NCBI GenBank assembly: GCA_000023185.1
Contig: CP001622.1
Location: forward strand, 2,666,001-2,730,000
Direction of reading: 5' to 3'
DNA from: Rhizobium leguminosarum bv. trifolii WSM1325
GTDB lineage: Bacteria > Pseudomonadota > Alphaproteobacteria > Rhizobiales > Rhizobiaceae
DNA length: 64,000 nt
Of this stretch, positions 33,938 through 42,231 are shown piece after piece (position 1 is the stretch's first letter; each line of letters opens with the position of its first letter). The translations under genes were made by a program, and so were the position numbers. Below the pieces are notes generated by a model. That model had not been told where the DNA came from, ran no database searches, and saw only the letters and a program-made list of their open reading frames with translations.

Positions 33938-34337
33938 CTATGAATGCAAGCGCTGAAGCGCTTCACGTGCCAACTCGTCGACCCCTTCCAACTGGTCCGC
34001 CTTGCTCGGTTGATCCGCCAGCTTCCGGAGGTCGCCCTCAAGCGCTTCAACAACCTCCATCGACAGCTTCGACGATCAGTTGAAAGCAGAAATATTTTTG
34101 AGGGGAGTCATCTCCTCGGAGAACGCGCGACACCGGGTCAACAATTGGCATTCCGAGTGAGACGAGAAAACGAGCCAGAGGTGGAGCAATAGGCCAGTTG
34201 CCGTCCGCGGTCCACGCCAGCAAGTCATCCAGGATCGGAGCGATCGCAGGATAACCAGCGCTCTCGATACCAGAAAGAGCGGCAACGTCGTGCTTGTCAC
34301 GAGGGACGAGGCTCCTTGCATCGAACACGCCAATCAC
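33938..34337 (-). pseudogene. DUF5071-family gene with a frameshift
   Basis: The upstream frame gives RSLVPRDKHDVAAL and ILDDLLAWTADGNWPIAPPL, the DUF5071 core, and ends prematurely after FQLIVEAVDGGC. The next frame continues without a gap as LSMEVVEALEGDLRKLADQP and DQLEGVDELAREAL, the usual DUF5071 tail, to a stop at 33938. One extra base near 34068-34072 explains the break. The GTG start (34337) overlaps the stop of the upstream SnoaL-like gene (GTGA), so the two were coupled. DUF5071 domains occur alone and in immunity-like small proteins; a sequencing error cannot be excluded. Confidence 0.6.
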
Positions 34338-34750
34338 TCCATCTTGTTGGGCCTCTCCCCACCCCGAAGCTGGGCTTCGATTGCCACTTTGTCGATGGCC
34401 GACCAGACCTCGACGATCTTGCCGCCGCGAAATTCGTAGATGACGTTCTCGGTGAAGGAAAGGCGCCTGCCGTTCACATCGAGGCCGAGGAATTTTGCCT
34501 TCGGCCTGCAATCGAAGCCGAGCCGGCAGGCGATGTATGGCGGATCGCAAAGAAGCATCAGCACCTTGAAATAGAGATCGGGAATCTCATCGAAGTCCCG
34601 CTCGAGCATGGCGACGTAACCCGACAGCCCGAGGCGCCGACCGTTATGAACTGCATCGTCGCCGACGAACTGCCCGAGATTGGGCCAGTCCTGCCTGTTC
34701 AGGCAGGCGATGTAGCCGCGGTATATCTTCGCGAGTTCGGTTTTCGTCAC
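34334..34750 (-). CDS. SnoaL-like (NTF2-fold) ester cyclase-type protein
   Basis: The 138-residue protein has the SnoaL/ester-cyclase pattern: an N-terminal helix KTELAKIYRGYIACLNRQDW, then AVHNGRRLGLSGYVAMLERD, and strand pairs ending IYEFRGGKIVEVWSAIDK. These small alpha+beta barrels bind hydrophobic ligands and may act as isomerases or cyclases; most bacterial members are uncharacterised. It is followed by the DUF5071 gene with a 4-bp overlap. Confidence 0.85.
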   Translation of the reverse strand: MTKTELAKIYRGYIACLNRQDWPNLGQFVGDDAVHNGRRLGLSGYVAMLERDFDEIPDLYFKVLMLLCDPPYIACRLGFDCRPKAKFLGLDVNGRRLSFTENVIYEFRGGKIVEVWSAIDKVAIEAQLRGGERPNKME

Positions 34751-34839
34751 GCGATCGTCTCTGGCTTGGATTCTCAGGCAAAGATAGCGCCGGCATCTGC
34801 ACTTGCCAGCGGCGAGCGCGCCGCCTCGAGACTTTCAGT

Positions 34840-35415
34840 TCAAGAGAACTCGCCTGCACGGGGACCAGCAAGCGTCACGCGCCAGCCCGTTCGCGATTGG
34901 AAATCCTGAGTGGCCAGAAACGTATAGCCCGTGGTGCGCCAGAGCCTGACGGCGCTGGTCAGATTGTCGAGCACATAATCGCCGCCGTCCGTCCGGGCAA
35001 TGAGAACGACATGGTTTTGATCGTGCGGTCCAATCACCACGGAAAGCGCCAACCTGTTCGATGGAAAACCAGCTTCGATCAGGTCCTTCATCTTCTGGAG
35101 AGCGTAGTCCTCACAGTCCCCACGGCCGGCAACCGGCAGAGACCAAACATCCTTATTTCGGGAAGACGGGCGATCTTCCGCGGGAATGATACGTCCATTT
35201 ACGGCACGATTGACCTTTTGAAGTAGCGCTGTTCCTGCCTGATCATTCAGCTGTTGCGCCGCCATCCTGCCGCACAGCCACTTGTACTTGGCGCAGGCTG
35301 CGGCGAATCCCACGGGTGCGCCGATGCTTCGCGTCACAGGAAGCGAGGATCCCGCAACCGCTTGAAAATGCAGAAGAATGAATAAAAAGGCAGCGAGCGA
35401 AAAGAGGCGCTTCAT
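34840..35415 (-). CDS. Bacterial transglutaminase-like cysteine peptidase (BTLCP)
   Basis: The 191-residue exported protein has a signal peptide (residues ~1-21). The catalytic triad is visible as C101 (GRGDCEDYAL), H135 (DQNHVVLIAR) and D150 (YVLDN). This matches BTLCP proteins, for which LapG is the known model: LapG is a periplasmic protease controlled by c-di-GMP that cleaves a surface adhesin. Whether this member has an adhesin target is unknown. It is divergent from the repeat-rich secreted protein gene across an AT-rich gap of 192 bp. Confidence 0.85.
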   Translation of the reverse strand: MKRLFSLAAFLFILLHFQAVAGSSLPVTRSIGAPVGFAAACAKYKWLCGRMAAQQLNDQAGTALLQKVNRAVNGRIIPAEDRPSSRNKDVWSLPVAGRGDCEDYALQKMKDLIEAGFPSNRLALSVVIGPHDQNHVVLIARTDGGDYVLDNLTSAVRLWRTTGYTFLATQDFQSRTGWRVTLAGPRAGEFS

Positions 35416-35573
35416 AGCCGATTCCTTTTATTTGTTGCGAAACAATAACATAGGCACAATAAAAATTTAGTAAAATTTTATACTTGCGAATTTAACTGTA
35501 TTAGATGAATTAGACAGATTAACCATCATCTATTCTTCGTGTTAATTTATTGTTAGTGTAAGAGTTCTCCCCA

Positions 35574-35589
35574 TTAACATTCGGTTAAC
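35574..35589 (+). promoter_or_regulatory. CtrA-type binding motif
   Basis: TTAA-CATTCGG-TTAAC fits the alphaproteobacterial CtrA consensus TTAA-N7-TTAA exactly and lies 19 bp before the start of the repeat protein. A further half site, TTAACCAT, lies at 35519-35526. It suggests cell-cycle-linked transcription; binding is inferred. Confidence 0.5.
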
Positions 35590-35607
35590 CTTGGGAGATG
35601 GATTGAA

Positions 35608-36711
35608 ATGATCAGCAGAGCAGCGAAATTCAGCATCGCCGTTGCTTCCCTTCTGGCAAGCAGCAGCTTGGCAACGGCAGCGCCGGCAGTCGTTAATTGC
35701 AAGGCCGCAGTTCGCGGAACACTCGAATACAGGCTGTGCATGCCGACCAGAGCAATTCAGTCCGATAGCAGGTTCAATCCGAACGATAACGATCGCGGCA
35801 GCCAGAACATTGGCGGCGGCAAGAAGACATCCAGCACCGGCTCCGTCGCCAGCAATGGGAATAATGGCGATGATGGTAATGGCGACGGCGACGGCAGCGG
35901 CGACGGCAATGGCGACGGCAATGGCGACGGCAGCGGCAGCGGCGACAATGGCGGAAAGGACGATCACGGCGGCAAGGGCCATAGTCATCACGGCGGCAAG
36001 GACGGGAAAGATCACGGGCACGGCAAGGACGGTCCGGGCCACGGTGGAAAAGACCATCACGGCGGCAAGGACCGCGATCATCACGACCACGACAAGGGCG
36101 GAGAAGATCACGATCACGGCAAAGGTGGCAAAGACGGCCCAGGCAAAGGCGGCAATGACGGCAATGACGGCCCAGGCAAGGGTGGTAACGACGGTCACGG
36201 CAAGGGCGGCAAAGACGGCCCCGGCAAGGGCGGCAACGACGGCCCAGGCAAGGGCGGCAACGACGGTCCGGGCAAGGGCGGCAATGACGGTCCCGGCAAG
36301 GGCGGCAATGACGGTCCCGGCAAGGGCGGCAATGACGGTCCGGGCAAGGGCGGCAATGACGGTCCGGGCAAGGGCGGCAATGACGGTCCCGGCAAGGGCG
36401 GCAATGACGGCCCCGGCAAGGGCGGCAATGACGGTCCCGGCAAGGGCGGCAATGACGGTCCCGGCAAGGGCGGCAACGACGGTCCCGGCAAGGGCGGCAA
36501 TGACGGTCCCGGCAAGGGCGGCAATGACGGTCCCGGCAAGGGCGGCAATGACGGTCCCGGCAAGGGCGGCAATGACGGTCCCGGCAAGGGCGGCAACGAC
36601 GGTCCCGGCAAGGGCGGCAATGACGGCCCCGGCAAGGGCGGCAACGACGGTCCCGGCAAGGGCGGCAATGACGGCCCCGGCAAGGGCGGCTCTGAATCTA
36701 AGCCGGACTAA
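35608..36711 (+). CDS. Secreted Gly/Asp/His-rich repeat protein
   Basis: The 367-residue protein has a signal peptide (residues 1-28, ending TAAPA) and a short cysteine-containing part. It then becomes Gly/Asn/Asp-rich ([10 protein letters not shown]) and His/Lys/Asp-rich ([18 protein letters not shown]). Nineteen perfect 8-residue repeats GGNDGPGK follow before a short tail. The composition suggests an extended, disordered, cation-binding extracellular polymer rather than an enzyme. A CtrA-type box precedes it and a strong terminator follows. It is divergent from the BTLCP protease. The function is unknown; the repeat number probably varies between strains. Confidence 0.8.
   Translation: MISRAAKFSIAVASLLASSSLATAAPAVVNCKAAVRGTLEYRLCMPTRAIQSDSRFNPNDNDRGSQNIGGGKKTSSTGSVASNGNNGDDGNGDGDGSGDGNGDGNGDGSGSGDNGGKDDHGGKGHSHHGGKDGKDHGHGKDGPGHGGKDHHGGKDRDHHDHDKGGEDHDHGKGGKDGPGKGGNDGNDGPGKGGNDGHGKGGKDGPGKGGNDGPGKGGNDGPGKGGNDGPGKGGNDGPGKGGNDGPGKGGNDGPGKGGNDGPGKGGNDGPGKGGNDGPGKGGNDGPGKGGNDGPGKGGNDGPGKGGNDGPGKGGNDGPGKGGNDGPGKGGNDGPGKGGNDGPGKGGNDGPGKGGNDGPGKGGSESKPD
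36229..36684 (+). repeat. Nineteen tandem 24-bp coding repeats
   Basis: The unit GGCGGCAATGACGGTCCCGG-CAAG (Gly-Gly-Asn-Asp-Gly-Pro-Gly-Lys) is repeated 19 times without a break; copies differ only at synonymous third positions (AAT/AAC, GGT/GGC, CCC/CCG). Imperfect units precede it from 36139. Confidence 0.95.
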
Positions 36712-36737
36712 CCCGATCGGGGCAAAAGAAAGTGAGA

Positions 36738-36769
36738 GGCGAGGCCGGGTTACCGGCCTCGCCCTTTTT
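36738..36769 (+). terminator. Rho-independent terminator after the repeat protein
   Basis: GGCGAGGCCGG-GTTA-CCGGCCTCGCC is a perfect 11-bp stem followed by CTTTTT, 27 bp after the stop codon. Confidence 0.92.
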
Positions 36770-36868
36770 GATCGCCGCTTTGTGATCGGCGTCTAATAAC
36801 GTCGGGATCTTACGGGTTCTGCCATCGCAATAGCCCGCGAGGCGATCGTCTAGCGAAGGCGAGGAAGC

Positions 36869-37267
36869 TTATGCCGCACAGGCCTCGCACAACCCACGGA
36901 TCTCGATCGTCGTCTTTTCGGGCTTGAACTTCTGCCCGCGCACCCATTCCATAAGTCGGTGATCGACCTCGTGGTCGTGGAACTCCGTCACCTGGCCACA
37001 GCTTTCGCAAATGGCGAAGGCGACGATGCCGTGGCTGTGGCAATCGTCGCCCGGATGGGCGCAGGCGACGAACGAGTTGATGCTTTCGAGCCGGTGCACC
37101 ACGCCATATTCGAGCAGCTTCTCCAGCGCCCGGTAGACCTGCAGCGGCGCGCGAAAACCGTGGTCGCGCAGCTTATCGAGGATGGTGTAGGCGCTGAGCG
37201 GCCCTTCGGCCTTTTCGAGCACGTCGAAGACCAGCGACTGGTTCTTGGTCAATTGCGGTGTCGTCAT
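36869..37267 (-). CDS. zur: Zinc uptake regulator, Fur family
   Basis: The 132-residue Fur-type repressor has an N-terminal winged helix (QSLVFDVLEKAEGPLSAYTI) and a C-terminal zinc-binding dimer domain. The structural zinc site is seen as CESCG (residues ~87-91) and CEACAA at the end; ACAHPGDDCHSHG holds further ligands. With zinc bound it blocks zinc-uptake genes. Its start overlaps the znuB stop by 4 bp (ATGA), so zur is the last gene of the znuC-znuB-zur operon, an arrangement common in rhizobia. Confidence 0.93.
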   Translation of the reverse strand: MTTPQLTKNQSLVFDVLEKAEGPLSAYTILDKLRDHGFRAPLQVYRALEKLLEYGVVHRLESINSFVACAHPGDDCHSHGIVAFAICESCGQVTEFHDHEVDHRLMEWVRGQKFKPEKTTIEIRGLCEACAA

Positions 37268-38079
37268 GAGCCTTGTCCTTGCATGACCGCGCGGTGGCGC
37301 CTGACCGGAAGCAGGCTGAGAATGAAGAGGATCAGCGCCGCGACCACGATCGAGGGGCCCGAGGGCGTGTCGTAGGTGAGCGAGCCGAACAGCCCGCCGA
37401 CGACGGCGACCGCTCCAATCAGCGAAGCGAGCACTGCCATGATTTCCGGTGTCGGCGAGAAGCGCCGCGCCGCAGCCGCCGGAATGATCAGCAGCGAGGT
37501 GATCAGCATGATGCCGACGATCTTCATGGCAATGGCAATGACGACGGCCATCAGCAGCATGAAGAACAGCCGCGCCCGCTCCGGCCTCAGCCCCTCGGCC
37601 TCGGCGAGCTCGGCATTGACGGTCGCAGCCAGGAGCGGCCGCCAGAGCCAGGCCATTGCCACGAGCACGAACAGCCCGCCACCCCAGATTAGCGCGATGT
37701 CGGTCGTGGAAACGGCAAGGATATCGCCGAACAGGAAGGCGATGAGATCGATCCTCACCCAGCTCATGAAGGCGACCATGACGAGGCCGATCGCCAGTGT
37801 GGCATGTGAGAGGATGCCAAGCAGCGCATCGGCTGACAGCGCTTGGCGCTTCTGCAGGAAGAGCAGCAGCACCGACACGAGCGCGGCAACGGCAAAGACA
37901 GCCAGCGTCAGGTTGAGTTCGAAGAGCAGCGACAGTGCGACGCCGAGCAGCGCCGAATGGGCGATCGTATCGCCAAAATAGGCCATGCGCCGCCAGATGA
38001 TGAAGCAGCCGAGCGGCCCTGTCGTCAGCGCCAGACCAACGCCGGCAAGAATGGCGCGCACGAAGAAGTCGTCAAGCAT
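37264..38079 (-). CDS. znuB: Zinc ABC transporter permease
   Basis: The 271-residue protein is highly hydrophobic and matches the ABC-3 family of metal permeases (IIWRRMAYFGDTIAHSALLG, residues ~26-45, and MKIVGIMLITSLLIIPAAAA). It forms the inner-membrane channel of the ZnuABC importer. ATG 38079 follows GGAGG and overlaps the end of znuC by 8 bp. The frame is open for 35 more codons upstream, but these read through the His-rich znuC tail and are not part of the protein. Confidence 0.93.
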   Translation of the reverse strand: MLDDFFVRAILAGVGLALTTGPLGCFIIWRRMAYFGDTIAHSALLGVALSLLFELNLTLAVFAVAALVSVLLLFLQKRQALSADALLGILSHATLAIGLVMVAFMSWVRIDLIAFLFGDILAVSTTDIALIWGGGLFVLVAMAWLWRPLLAATVNAELAEAEGLRPERARLFFMLLMAVVIAIAMKIVGIMLITSLLIIPAAAARRFSPTPEIMAVLASLIGAVAVVGGLFGSLTYDTPSGPSIVVAALILFILSLLPVRRHRAVMQGQGS

Positions 38080-38986
38080 GGCGGTCCTCCGTGGCATGGG
38101 TATGCGGATGGTCATGTTCGTGGCGGTGCCCATCATGACCATCGTCGTGCTCATGACTGTGGTCATGCGCGTGATGCCCGTCATCGGGATGGCAATGGTC
38201 GGTCACCGTGCCGTCGGCATGTTGCACGCGTCCATCAGGCAGATGCGTATGATCATGGTGATGGCTATAGACGGCAAGCGTCTGCGCCGCCCGGCTGCCG
38301 AACAACTGCACATATTCCGGGCTGCGGCTGACCGACTCGGGCGTACCGCGGCAGCAGACATGGCCGTTGAGGCAGATGACCGTGTCGGTCTCGGCCATGA
38401 CGACGTGGAGATCGTGCGAAATCAGCAGGATGCCGCAGCCCGTCGCATTGCGGATCGATTTGATCAGATCGTAGAGGGCGATCTCACCGGAGAAATCGAC
38501 CCCCTGCACCGGCTCGTCGAGCACCAGCAGATCGGGCTTGCGCGCTATCGCCCGGGCCATCAGCGCCCGCTGGAACTCGCCGCCGGAGAGATGCTGGACC
38601 TCGGCATCGAGCATATGGGCGATACCGGCGGATTCGAGCGCCGAGAGCATATCGCGCTCGGGCAGCGGTCCGGTCAGCGTCATCAGCCGGCGCACCGAAA
38701 GCGGCAGCGTCCAGTCGATCGTGAGCTTTTGCGGAACATAGCCGACCTTGAGGCCGGCCTTGCGCTCCACCCTGCCCTGATCAGGCTTCAACACACCGAT
38801 CGCCGCCTTGGCGCTGGTCGACTTGCCCGAGCCGTTCGGCCCGATCAGCGTGACGATTTCGCCGCGCGAAACGGAAAAGTCAACGCCGCGCACCAGCCAG
38901 CGGCCATTGCGCAGAACGCCGACATTTTCAAGCGAAACCAGCGGTTCGGCCCTGATACCAGCGGGGGTCTTTGCGGGAGAGAGCAT
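38072..38986 (-). CDS. znuC: Zinc ABC transporter ATP-binding protein
   Basis: The 304-residue ATPase has Walker A GPNGSGKS (~residues 48-55), signature LSGGEFQR, Walker B LLVLDEP and a switch His in LLISHDLH. It powers zinc import with ZnuB. The last ~60 residues are unusually rich in His and Asp (for example HHAHDHSHEHDDGHDGHRHE), which may buffer zinc in the cytoplasm. ATG 38986 is preferred over an in-frame TTG one codon earlier. It is the first gene of the znuC-znuB-zur operon, divergent from znuA. Confidence 0.93.
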   Translation of the reverse strand: MLSPAKTPAGIRAEPLVSLENVGVLRNGRWLVRGVDFSVSRGEIVTLIGPNGSGKSTSAKAAIGVLKPDQGRVERKAGLKVGYVPQKLTIDWTLPLSVRRLMTLTGPLPERDMLSALESAGIAHMLDAEVQHLSGGEFQRALMARAIARKPDLLVLDEPVQGVDFSGEIALYDLIKSIRNATGCGILLISHDLHVVMAETDTVICLNGHVCCRGTPESVSRSPEYVQLFGSRAAQTLAVYSHHHDHTHLPDGRVQHADGTVTDHCHPDDGHHAHDHSHEHDDGHDGHRHEHDHPHTHATEDRHA

Positions 38987-39026
38987 CAAATTTTCCGAAA
39001 GTGCTGTTGCGTCCTGCTATTGCACA

Positions 39027-39063
39027 CGTTATAGCATAACGCAATTGATGTAATAACATAACA
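39027..39063. promoter_or_regulatory. Zur-like operators between znuC and znuA
   Basis: Two AT-rich palindromes lie in the 102-bp divergent gap: CGTTAT-AGC-ATAACG (39027-39041) and TGTAATAACATAACA (39049-39063). Both resemble alphaproteobacterial Zur boxes and the site before the CobW gene. Zinc-loaded Zur would repress both directions. Confidence 0.65.
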
Positions 39064-39088
39064 ATTGCAATTCAAGGGAAGCATATTG

Positions 39089-40123
39089 ATGAAACGCGCC
39101 TTGGGGCCTGCCCTTAAAATCTTGGCCCTCCGAATGCCGGCCTTCACAATCCCGGCCCTGGCGATCCCCGCCCTACTCTTTGCCGGCACCATGCGGGCAG
39201 CCGATGCGCCTGTCGTCGTCACCTCGATCAAACCGATCCATTCGCTGGTTTCGGCGATCATGCAGGGTGTCGGCGAACCCGAATTGATCGTCGATGGCGC
39301 GGCCTCCCCGCATACCTACAATCTGAAGCCATCGAATGCCCGCGCCCTGCAGGAGGCCAAGGTGATCTTCTGGGTCGGCCCCGGCCTCGAGGCCTTTCTC
39401 GAAAAGCCGCTGCAGGCGCTGGGTCGGAATGCCAGCATCGCCGAACTCGACAATGCCCCCGGCCTCGTCAAGCTGCCTTTCCGCGAAGGCGGCGCCTTCG
39501 AGCCGCATGACGACGGCGACGAGCACGACAGCGCTTCCGGTCATGAGCACGATAAGGCCGAAGCCACGCACGGCGCCGAAGCCGACCACGACCACGACCA
39601 CGGTGCCTTCGACACACATCTCTGGCTCGACCCGATGAATGCCAAGGCCATGGCGACCATGATCACCACGACACTGGTTGCCGCCGATCCCGCCAATGCA
39701 CTGACCTATCAGGGCAATGCCAAGGCGCTGGACGACAGGCTGGATGCACTCGATACCGAGATCAAGGGCATGGTCGCTCCCGTCAAGGGCAAGCCCTTCA
39801 TCGTCTTCCATGATGCCTACCAGTATTTCGAGCACCGCTACGGCATCCGCGTCGCCGGCTCGATCACCGTCAGCCCGGAAACCATTCCCGGCGCCGAGCG
39901 TGTTTCGGAAATCCACCGCAAGGTCGGCGAACTCGGCGCCACCTGCGTCCTTGCCGAACCGCAGTTCGAGCCGCGCCTCGTCAATGTCGTCATCGAAGGC
40001 ACGCGCGCCAAGTCAGGCGTGCTCGATCCCGAAGCGGCAACACTGAAGGCCGGTCCCGATCTCTACTTCAACCTCATGCGCGGCATCGCCAACAGCATGA
40101 AGGACTGCCTCTCCAGCGCATGA
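39089..40123 (+). CDS. znuA: Zinc ABC transporter substrate-binding protein
   Basis: The 344-residue periplasmic protein has a long signal peptide (~1-37, ending RAADAP) and the cluster 9 metal-binding fold. Likely zinc ligands are the His in [10 protein letters not shown] (~H78), a His near THLWLDP and the His in [10 protein letters not shown] His/Asp-rich loop ([20 protein letters not shown]) between them is typical of ZnuA and traps zinc. ATG 39089 follows AAGGGAA. It is followed by a strong terminator and forms its own unit. Confidence 0.93.
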   Translation: MKRALGPALKILALRMPAFTIPALAIPALLFAGTMRAADAPVVVTSIKPIHSLVSAIMQGVGEPELIVDGAASPHTYNLKPSNARALQEAKVIFWVGPGLEAFLEKPLQALGRNASIAELDNAPGLVKLPFREGGAFEPHDDGDEHDSASGHEHDKAEATHGAEADHDHDHGAFDTHLWLDPMNAKAMATMITTTLVAADPANALTYQGNAKALDDRLDALDTEIKGMVAPVKGKPFIVFHDAYQYFEHRYGIRVAGSITVSPETIPGAERVSEIHRKVGELGATCVLAEPQFEPRLVNVVIEGTRAKSGVLDPEAATLKAGPDLYFNLMRGIANSMKDCLSSA

Positions 40124-40185
40124 CTCTCATGCGCCGCTCCGCGCGTCCTGCCGGACACGCGACGCTCCAGGGAGAGCTGAGGCGG

Positions 40186-40217
40186 AAAAAGGCGGACAAC
40201 CCCGTTCCGCCTTTTTT
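40186..40217 (+). terminator. Rho-independent terminator after znuA
   Basis: AAAAAGGCGG pairs with CCGCCTTTTTT across an 11-base loop, so it works on both strands. It separates znuA from the CobW gene. Confidence 0.85.
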
Positions 40218-40228
40218 CGGACCATCAA

Positions 40229-40246
40229 ATGTAATGATATAACATA
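40229..40246 (+). promoter_or_regulatory. Zur-like operator before the CobW gene
   Basis: ATGTAATGATATAACATA, 24 bp before the start codon, is nearly palindromic and similar to the sites in the znuC-znuA gap. It suggests that the CobW gene is induced under zinc starvation. Confidence 0.65.
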
Positions 40247-40269
40247 AATAAGACTCTGATGAGGTTCCC

Positions 40270-41475
40270 ATGGACAACAGACTTCCTGTCACGGTGCTTT
40301 CAGGCTTCCTCGGCGCAGGCAAGACGACGCTGCTCAACCACGTACTGACCAATCGCGAAGGTTTACGCGTCGCGGTTATCGTCAACGACATGAGCGAGGT
40401 GAATATCGATGCCGCCCTGGTGCGCGATGGCGGCGCCAATCTCTCCCGCACCGAGGAACAGCTCGTCGAGATGACCAATGGCTGCATCTGCTGCACGCTG
40501 CGCGACGACCTCTTGAAGGAAGTGCGCCAGCTCGCCGATCAGGGCCGCTTCGATTACCTCCTGATCGAATCGACCGGCATCGCCGAGCCCCTGCCCGTCG
40601 CCACCACCTTCGAATTCCGAGACGAGAACGGCCAAAGCCTCTCGGATGTGGCAAGGCTGGATACGATGGTGACCGTCGTCGACGCCGCACATCTGCTTGC
40701 CGATTATGCCTCGGCCGATTTCCTCGCCGACCGGGGAGAAACGGCCGGCGACGGCGACAACAGAACCATCGTCGACCTGCTGGTCGAGCAGATCGAATTC
40801 GCCGATGTCGTGGTGCTGAACAAGATCGGCACGGCAGCCGAGGAAGAGCGCGACGCCGCCCGCAAGATCGTCACCGGCCTCAACCCGGATGCACGGCTGA
40901 TCGAGGTGGATTTCGGCAAGGTCGCCCTGAAAGACGTGCTCGGCACCGGCCGCTTCGATATCGACAAGGCCGAGACCCATCCACTCTGGTATAAGGAACT
41001 GCACGGCTTCCGCGACCACCTGCCGGAGACCGAAGAATACGGCATCCGCTCCTTCGTCTACCGCGAAAAACGCCCCTTTCATCCGGCTAAGCTGCAGGAC
41101 TTCCTCGACAGGACATGGCCAGGCGTGGTGCGCGCCAAAGGCTTCTTCTGGCTGGCGACGCGCCCGCACCATGTCGGCGAGATCAGCCAGGCGGGCGCGA
41201 TCGTGCGCACCGGCAAGATGGGTCTCTGGTGGGCGGCGGTGCCACGCGAACAATGGCCTGAGGAACCGGCCTTCATGCGCGCCATCGGCCCCTATCTCGA
41301 CCCCGTCTGGGGCGACCGCCGCCAGGAAATCGTCTTCATCGGCGCCGATCCGATGGACGAAGCCTGGATCAGGAAGGAACTCGACGCCTGTCTGGTCGAC
41401 GCCACTGTGTTTACACCGGAACGCTGGCGCAACCTGTCCGACCCCTTCGCCAGCTGGAACAGGCAGGCGGCATGA
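40270..41475 (+). CDS. CobW/ZigA-family GTPase, putative zinc metallochaperone
   Basis: The 401-residue GTPase has the P-loop GFLGAGKTT (residues 12-20), the metal motif GCICC (C72, C74, C75), ESTGIAEP and NKIG guanine-binding segments, and a C-terminal CobW_C domain ([18 protein letters not shown]). Zur-linked members transfer zinc to enzymes that need it when zinc is scarce. The Zur-like box upstream supports this subgroup rather than the cobalamin branch. It overlaps the next small gene by 4 bp (ATGA). Confidence 0.9.
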   Translation: MDNRLPVTVLSGFLGAGKTTLLNHVLTNREGLRVAVIVNDMSEVNIDAALVRDGGANLSRTEEQLVEMTNGCICCTLRDDLLKEVRQLADQGRFDYLLIESTGIAEPLPVATTFEFRDENGQSLSDVARLDTMVTVVDAAHLLADYASADFLADRGETAGDGDNRTIVDLLVEQIEFADVVVLNKIGTAAEEERDAARKIVTGLNPDARLIEVDFGKVALKDVLGTGRFDIDKAETHPLWYKELHGFRDHLPETEEYGIRSFVYREKRPFHPAKLQDFLDRTWPGVVRAKGFFWLATRPHHVGEISQAGAIVRTGKMGLWWAAVPREQWPEEPAFMRAIGPYLDPVWGDRRQEIVFIGADPMDEAWIRKELDACLVDATVFTPERWRNLSDPFASWNRQAA

Positions 41476-41648
41476 CAGCGAAGGCAATCAAACGCTATCT
41501 CTGCGTCTGCCAGGAATGCGATCCTTTGCCACCGATCGAAGGGCTGCATCCGCTGACGTATAAACCGGACACAGAGACTGAAGCCCGCAAACCGAAGGGA
41601 CTTCTCGGCATCATCGCCGGCCGGGTAGCTTTGCGTCGGCAGGACTAA
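41472..41648 (+). CDS. 58-residue CxCxxC peptide coupled to the CobW gene
   Basis: The start ATG overlaps the CobW stop codon (ATGA). The peptide [20 protein letters not shown] continues to a TAA at 41646-41648. It has three clustered cysteines (C11, C13, C16) that could bind zinc, and a basic helical tail ([19 protein letters not shown]). It has no signal peptide. The overlap, good codon use and metal-type cysteines argue for a real gene working with the CobW protein; a database match was not checked. Confidence 0.55.
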   Translation: MTAKAIKRYLCVCQECDPLPPIEGLHPLTYKPDTETEARKPKGLLGIIAGRVALRRQD

Positions 41649-41694
41649 GCGATCACAACCGACGCAGCGAGTCTGGCGCGAACGCCGCCTCACC

Positions 41695-41835
41695 CTCCTT
41701 CATTCCTGTACTTGTCACAGGAATCTAGTGTGCCCAAGTCTTTGAGCACGCGAGACTTCCTTCCGAATGAGAGTCATTCACGGCGCAGACGCGCCGTGGC
41801 TGGATTCCTGTGACGAGCACAGGAATGAGGAAGGA
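41695..41835. repeat. 140-bp inverted-repeat intergenic element
   Basis: The left arm (TTCATTCCTGTACTTGTCAC, continuing AGGAATC) and the right arm (GATTCCTGTGACGAGCACAG, continuing GAATGAGG) are inverted copies differing at about three positions. A small palindrome CGGCGC-AGAC-GCGCCG (41781-41796) lies between them. There is no coding capacity. It looks like a rhizobial intergenic repeat or a miniature transposable element. Confidence 0.7.
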
Positions 41836-41922
41836 TAGAGAGAACGACGATCTTATCCGAGACGGAAGCGCTTGCCGCCGCAGAGTCAAAGCCGAAGCCG
41901 CCCTTCCTGATCTATCGACCGA

Positions 41923-42231
41923 TCAGCGACCGGCAATAATGCTGGAGATGATACCGCTGGTGACGCCAATCAGCAGGTAGTCATTGTCGGCCCGCACCCA
42001 GCGATAACCGCGGGGCGGAGGCGCCAGCCGGTAGCGGCGGTAGTCGTTGACATCGGAGAACCGGCGACGTTCGCTGGCGTTGACGCGGTATCCCCTCTTC
42101 CAATGCGACCGGACGACCACCTTCTTCTGCTCGACGTGGGGACGGCGGTGATCGTCGGCGCTGGCCTGGGAAACAACCATCGGGGAAAGAAGGAAGGAGG
42201 CGGAAAGAAGAGCTGCAAAAATCTTTTTCAT
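41923..42231 (-). CDS. RcnB-family periplasmic protein
   Basis: The 102-residue protein has a signal peptide (residues 1-25, ending SQASA) and the RcnB core: a tryptophan/arginine region (HWKRGYRVNASERRRF) and DYRRYRLAPPPRGYRWVRAD, followed by a hydrophobic GVTSGIISSIIAG end. RcnB in E. coli is a periplasmic nickel/cobalt homeostasis protein; other members are uncharacterised. It faces the zinc block's end but has no shared control region that can be seen. Confidence 0.85.
   Translation of the reverse strand: MKKIFAALLSASFLLSPMVVSQASADDHRRPHVEQKKVVVRSHWKRGYRVNASERRRFSDVNDYRRYRLAPPPRGYRWVRADNDYLLIGVTSGIISSIIAGR

Noticed and set aside
36195..36683. Long Pro/Leu/Ser repeat frame on the minus strand opposite the 24-bp repeats
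   Set aside because: It is the mirror of the tandem repeats in another frame, with no ribosome site; the plus-strand frame has a signal peptide, terminator and synonymous variation.
36229..36684. CRISPR array reading of the 24-bp repeats
   Set aside because: The repeats are directly adjacent without spacers and are in a coding frame.
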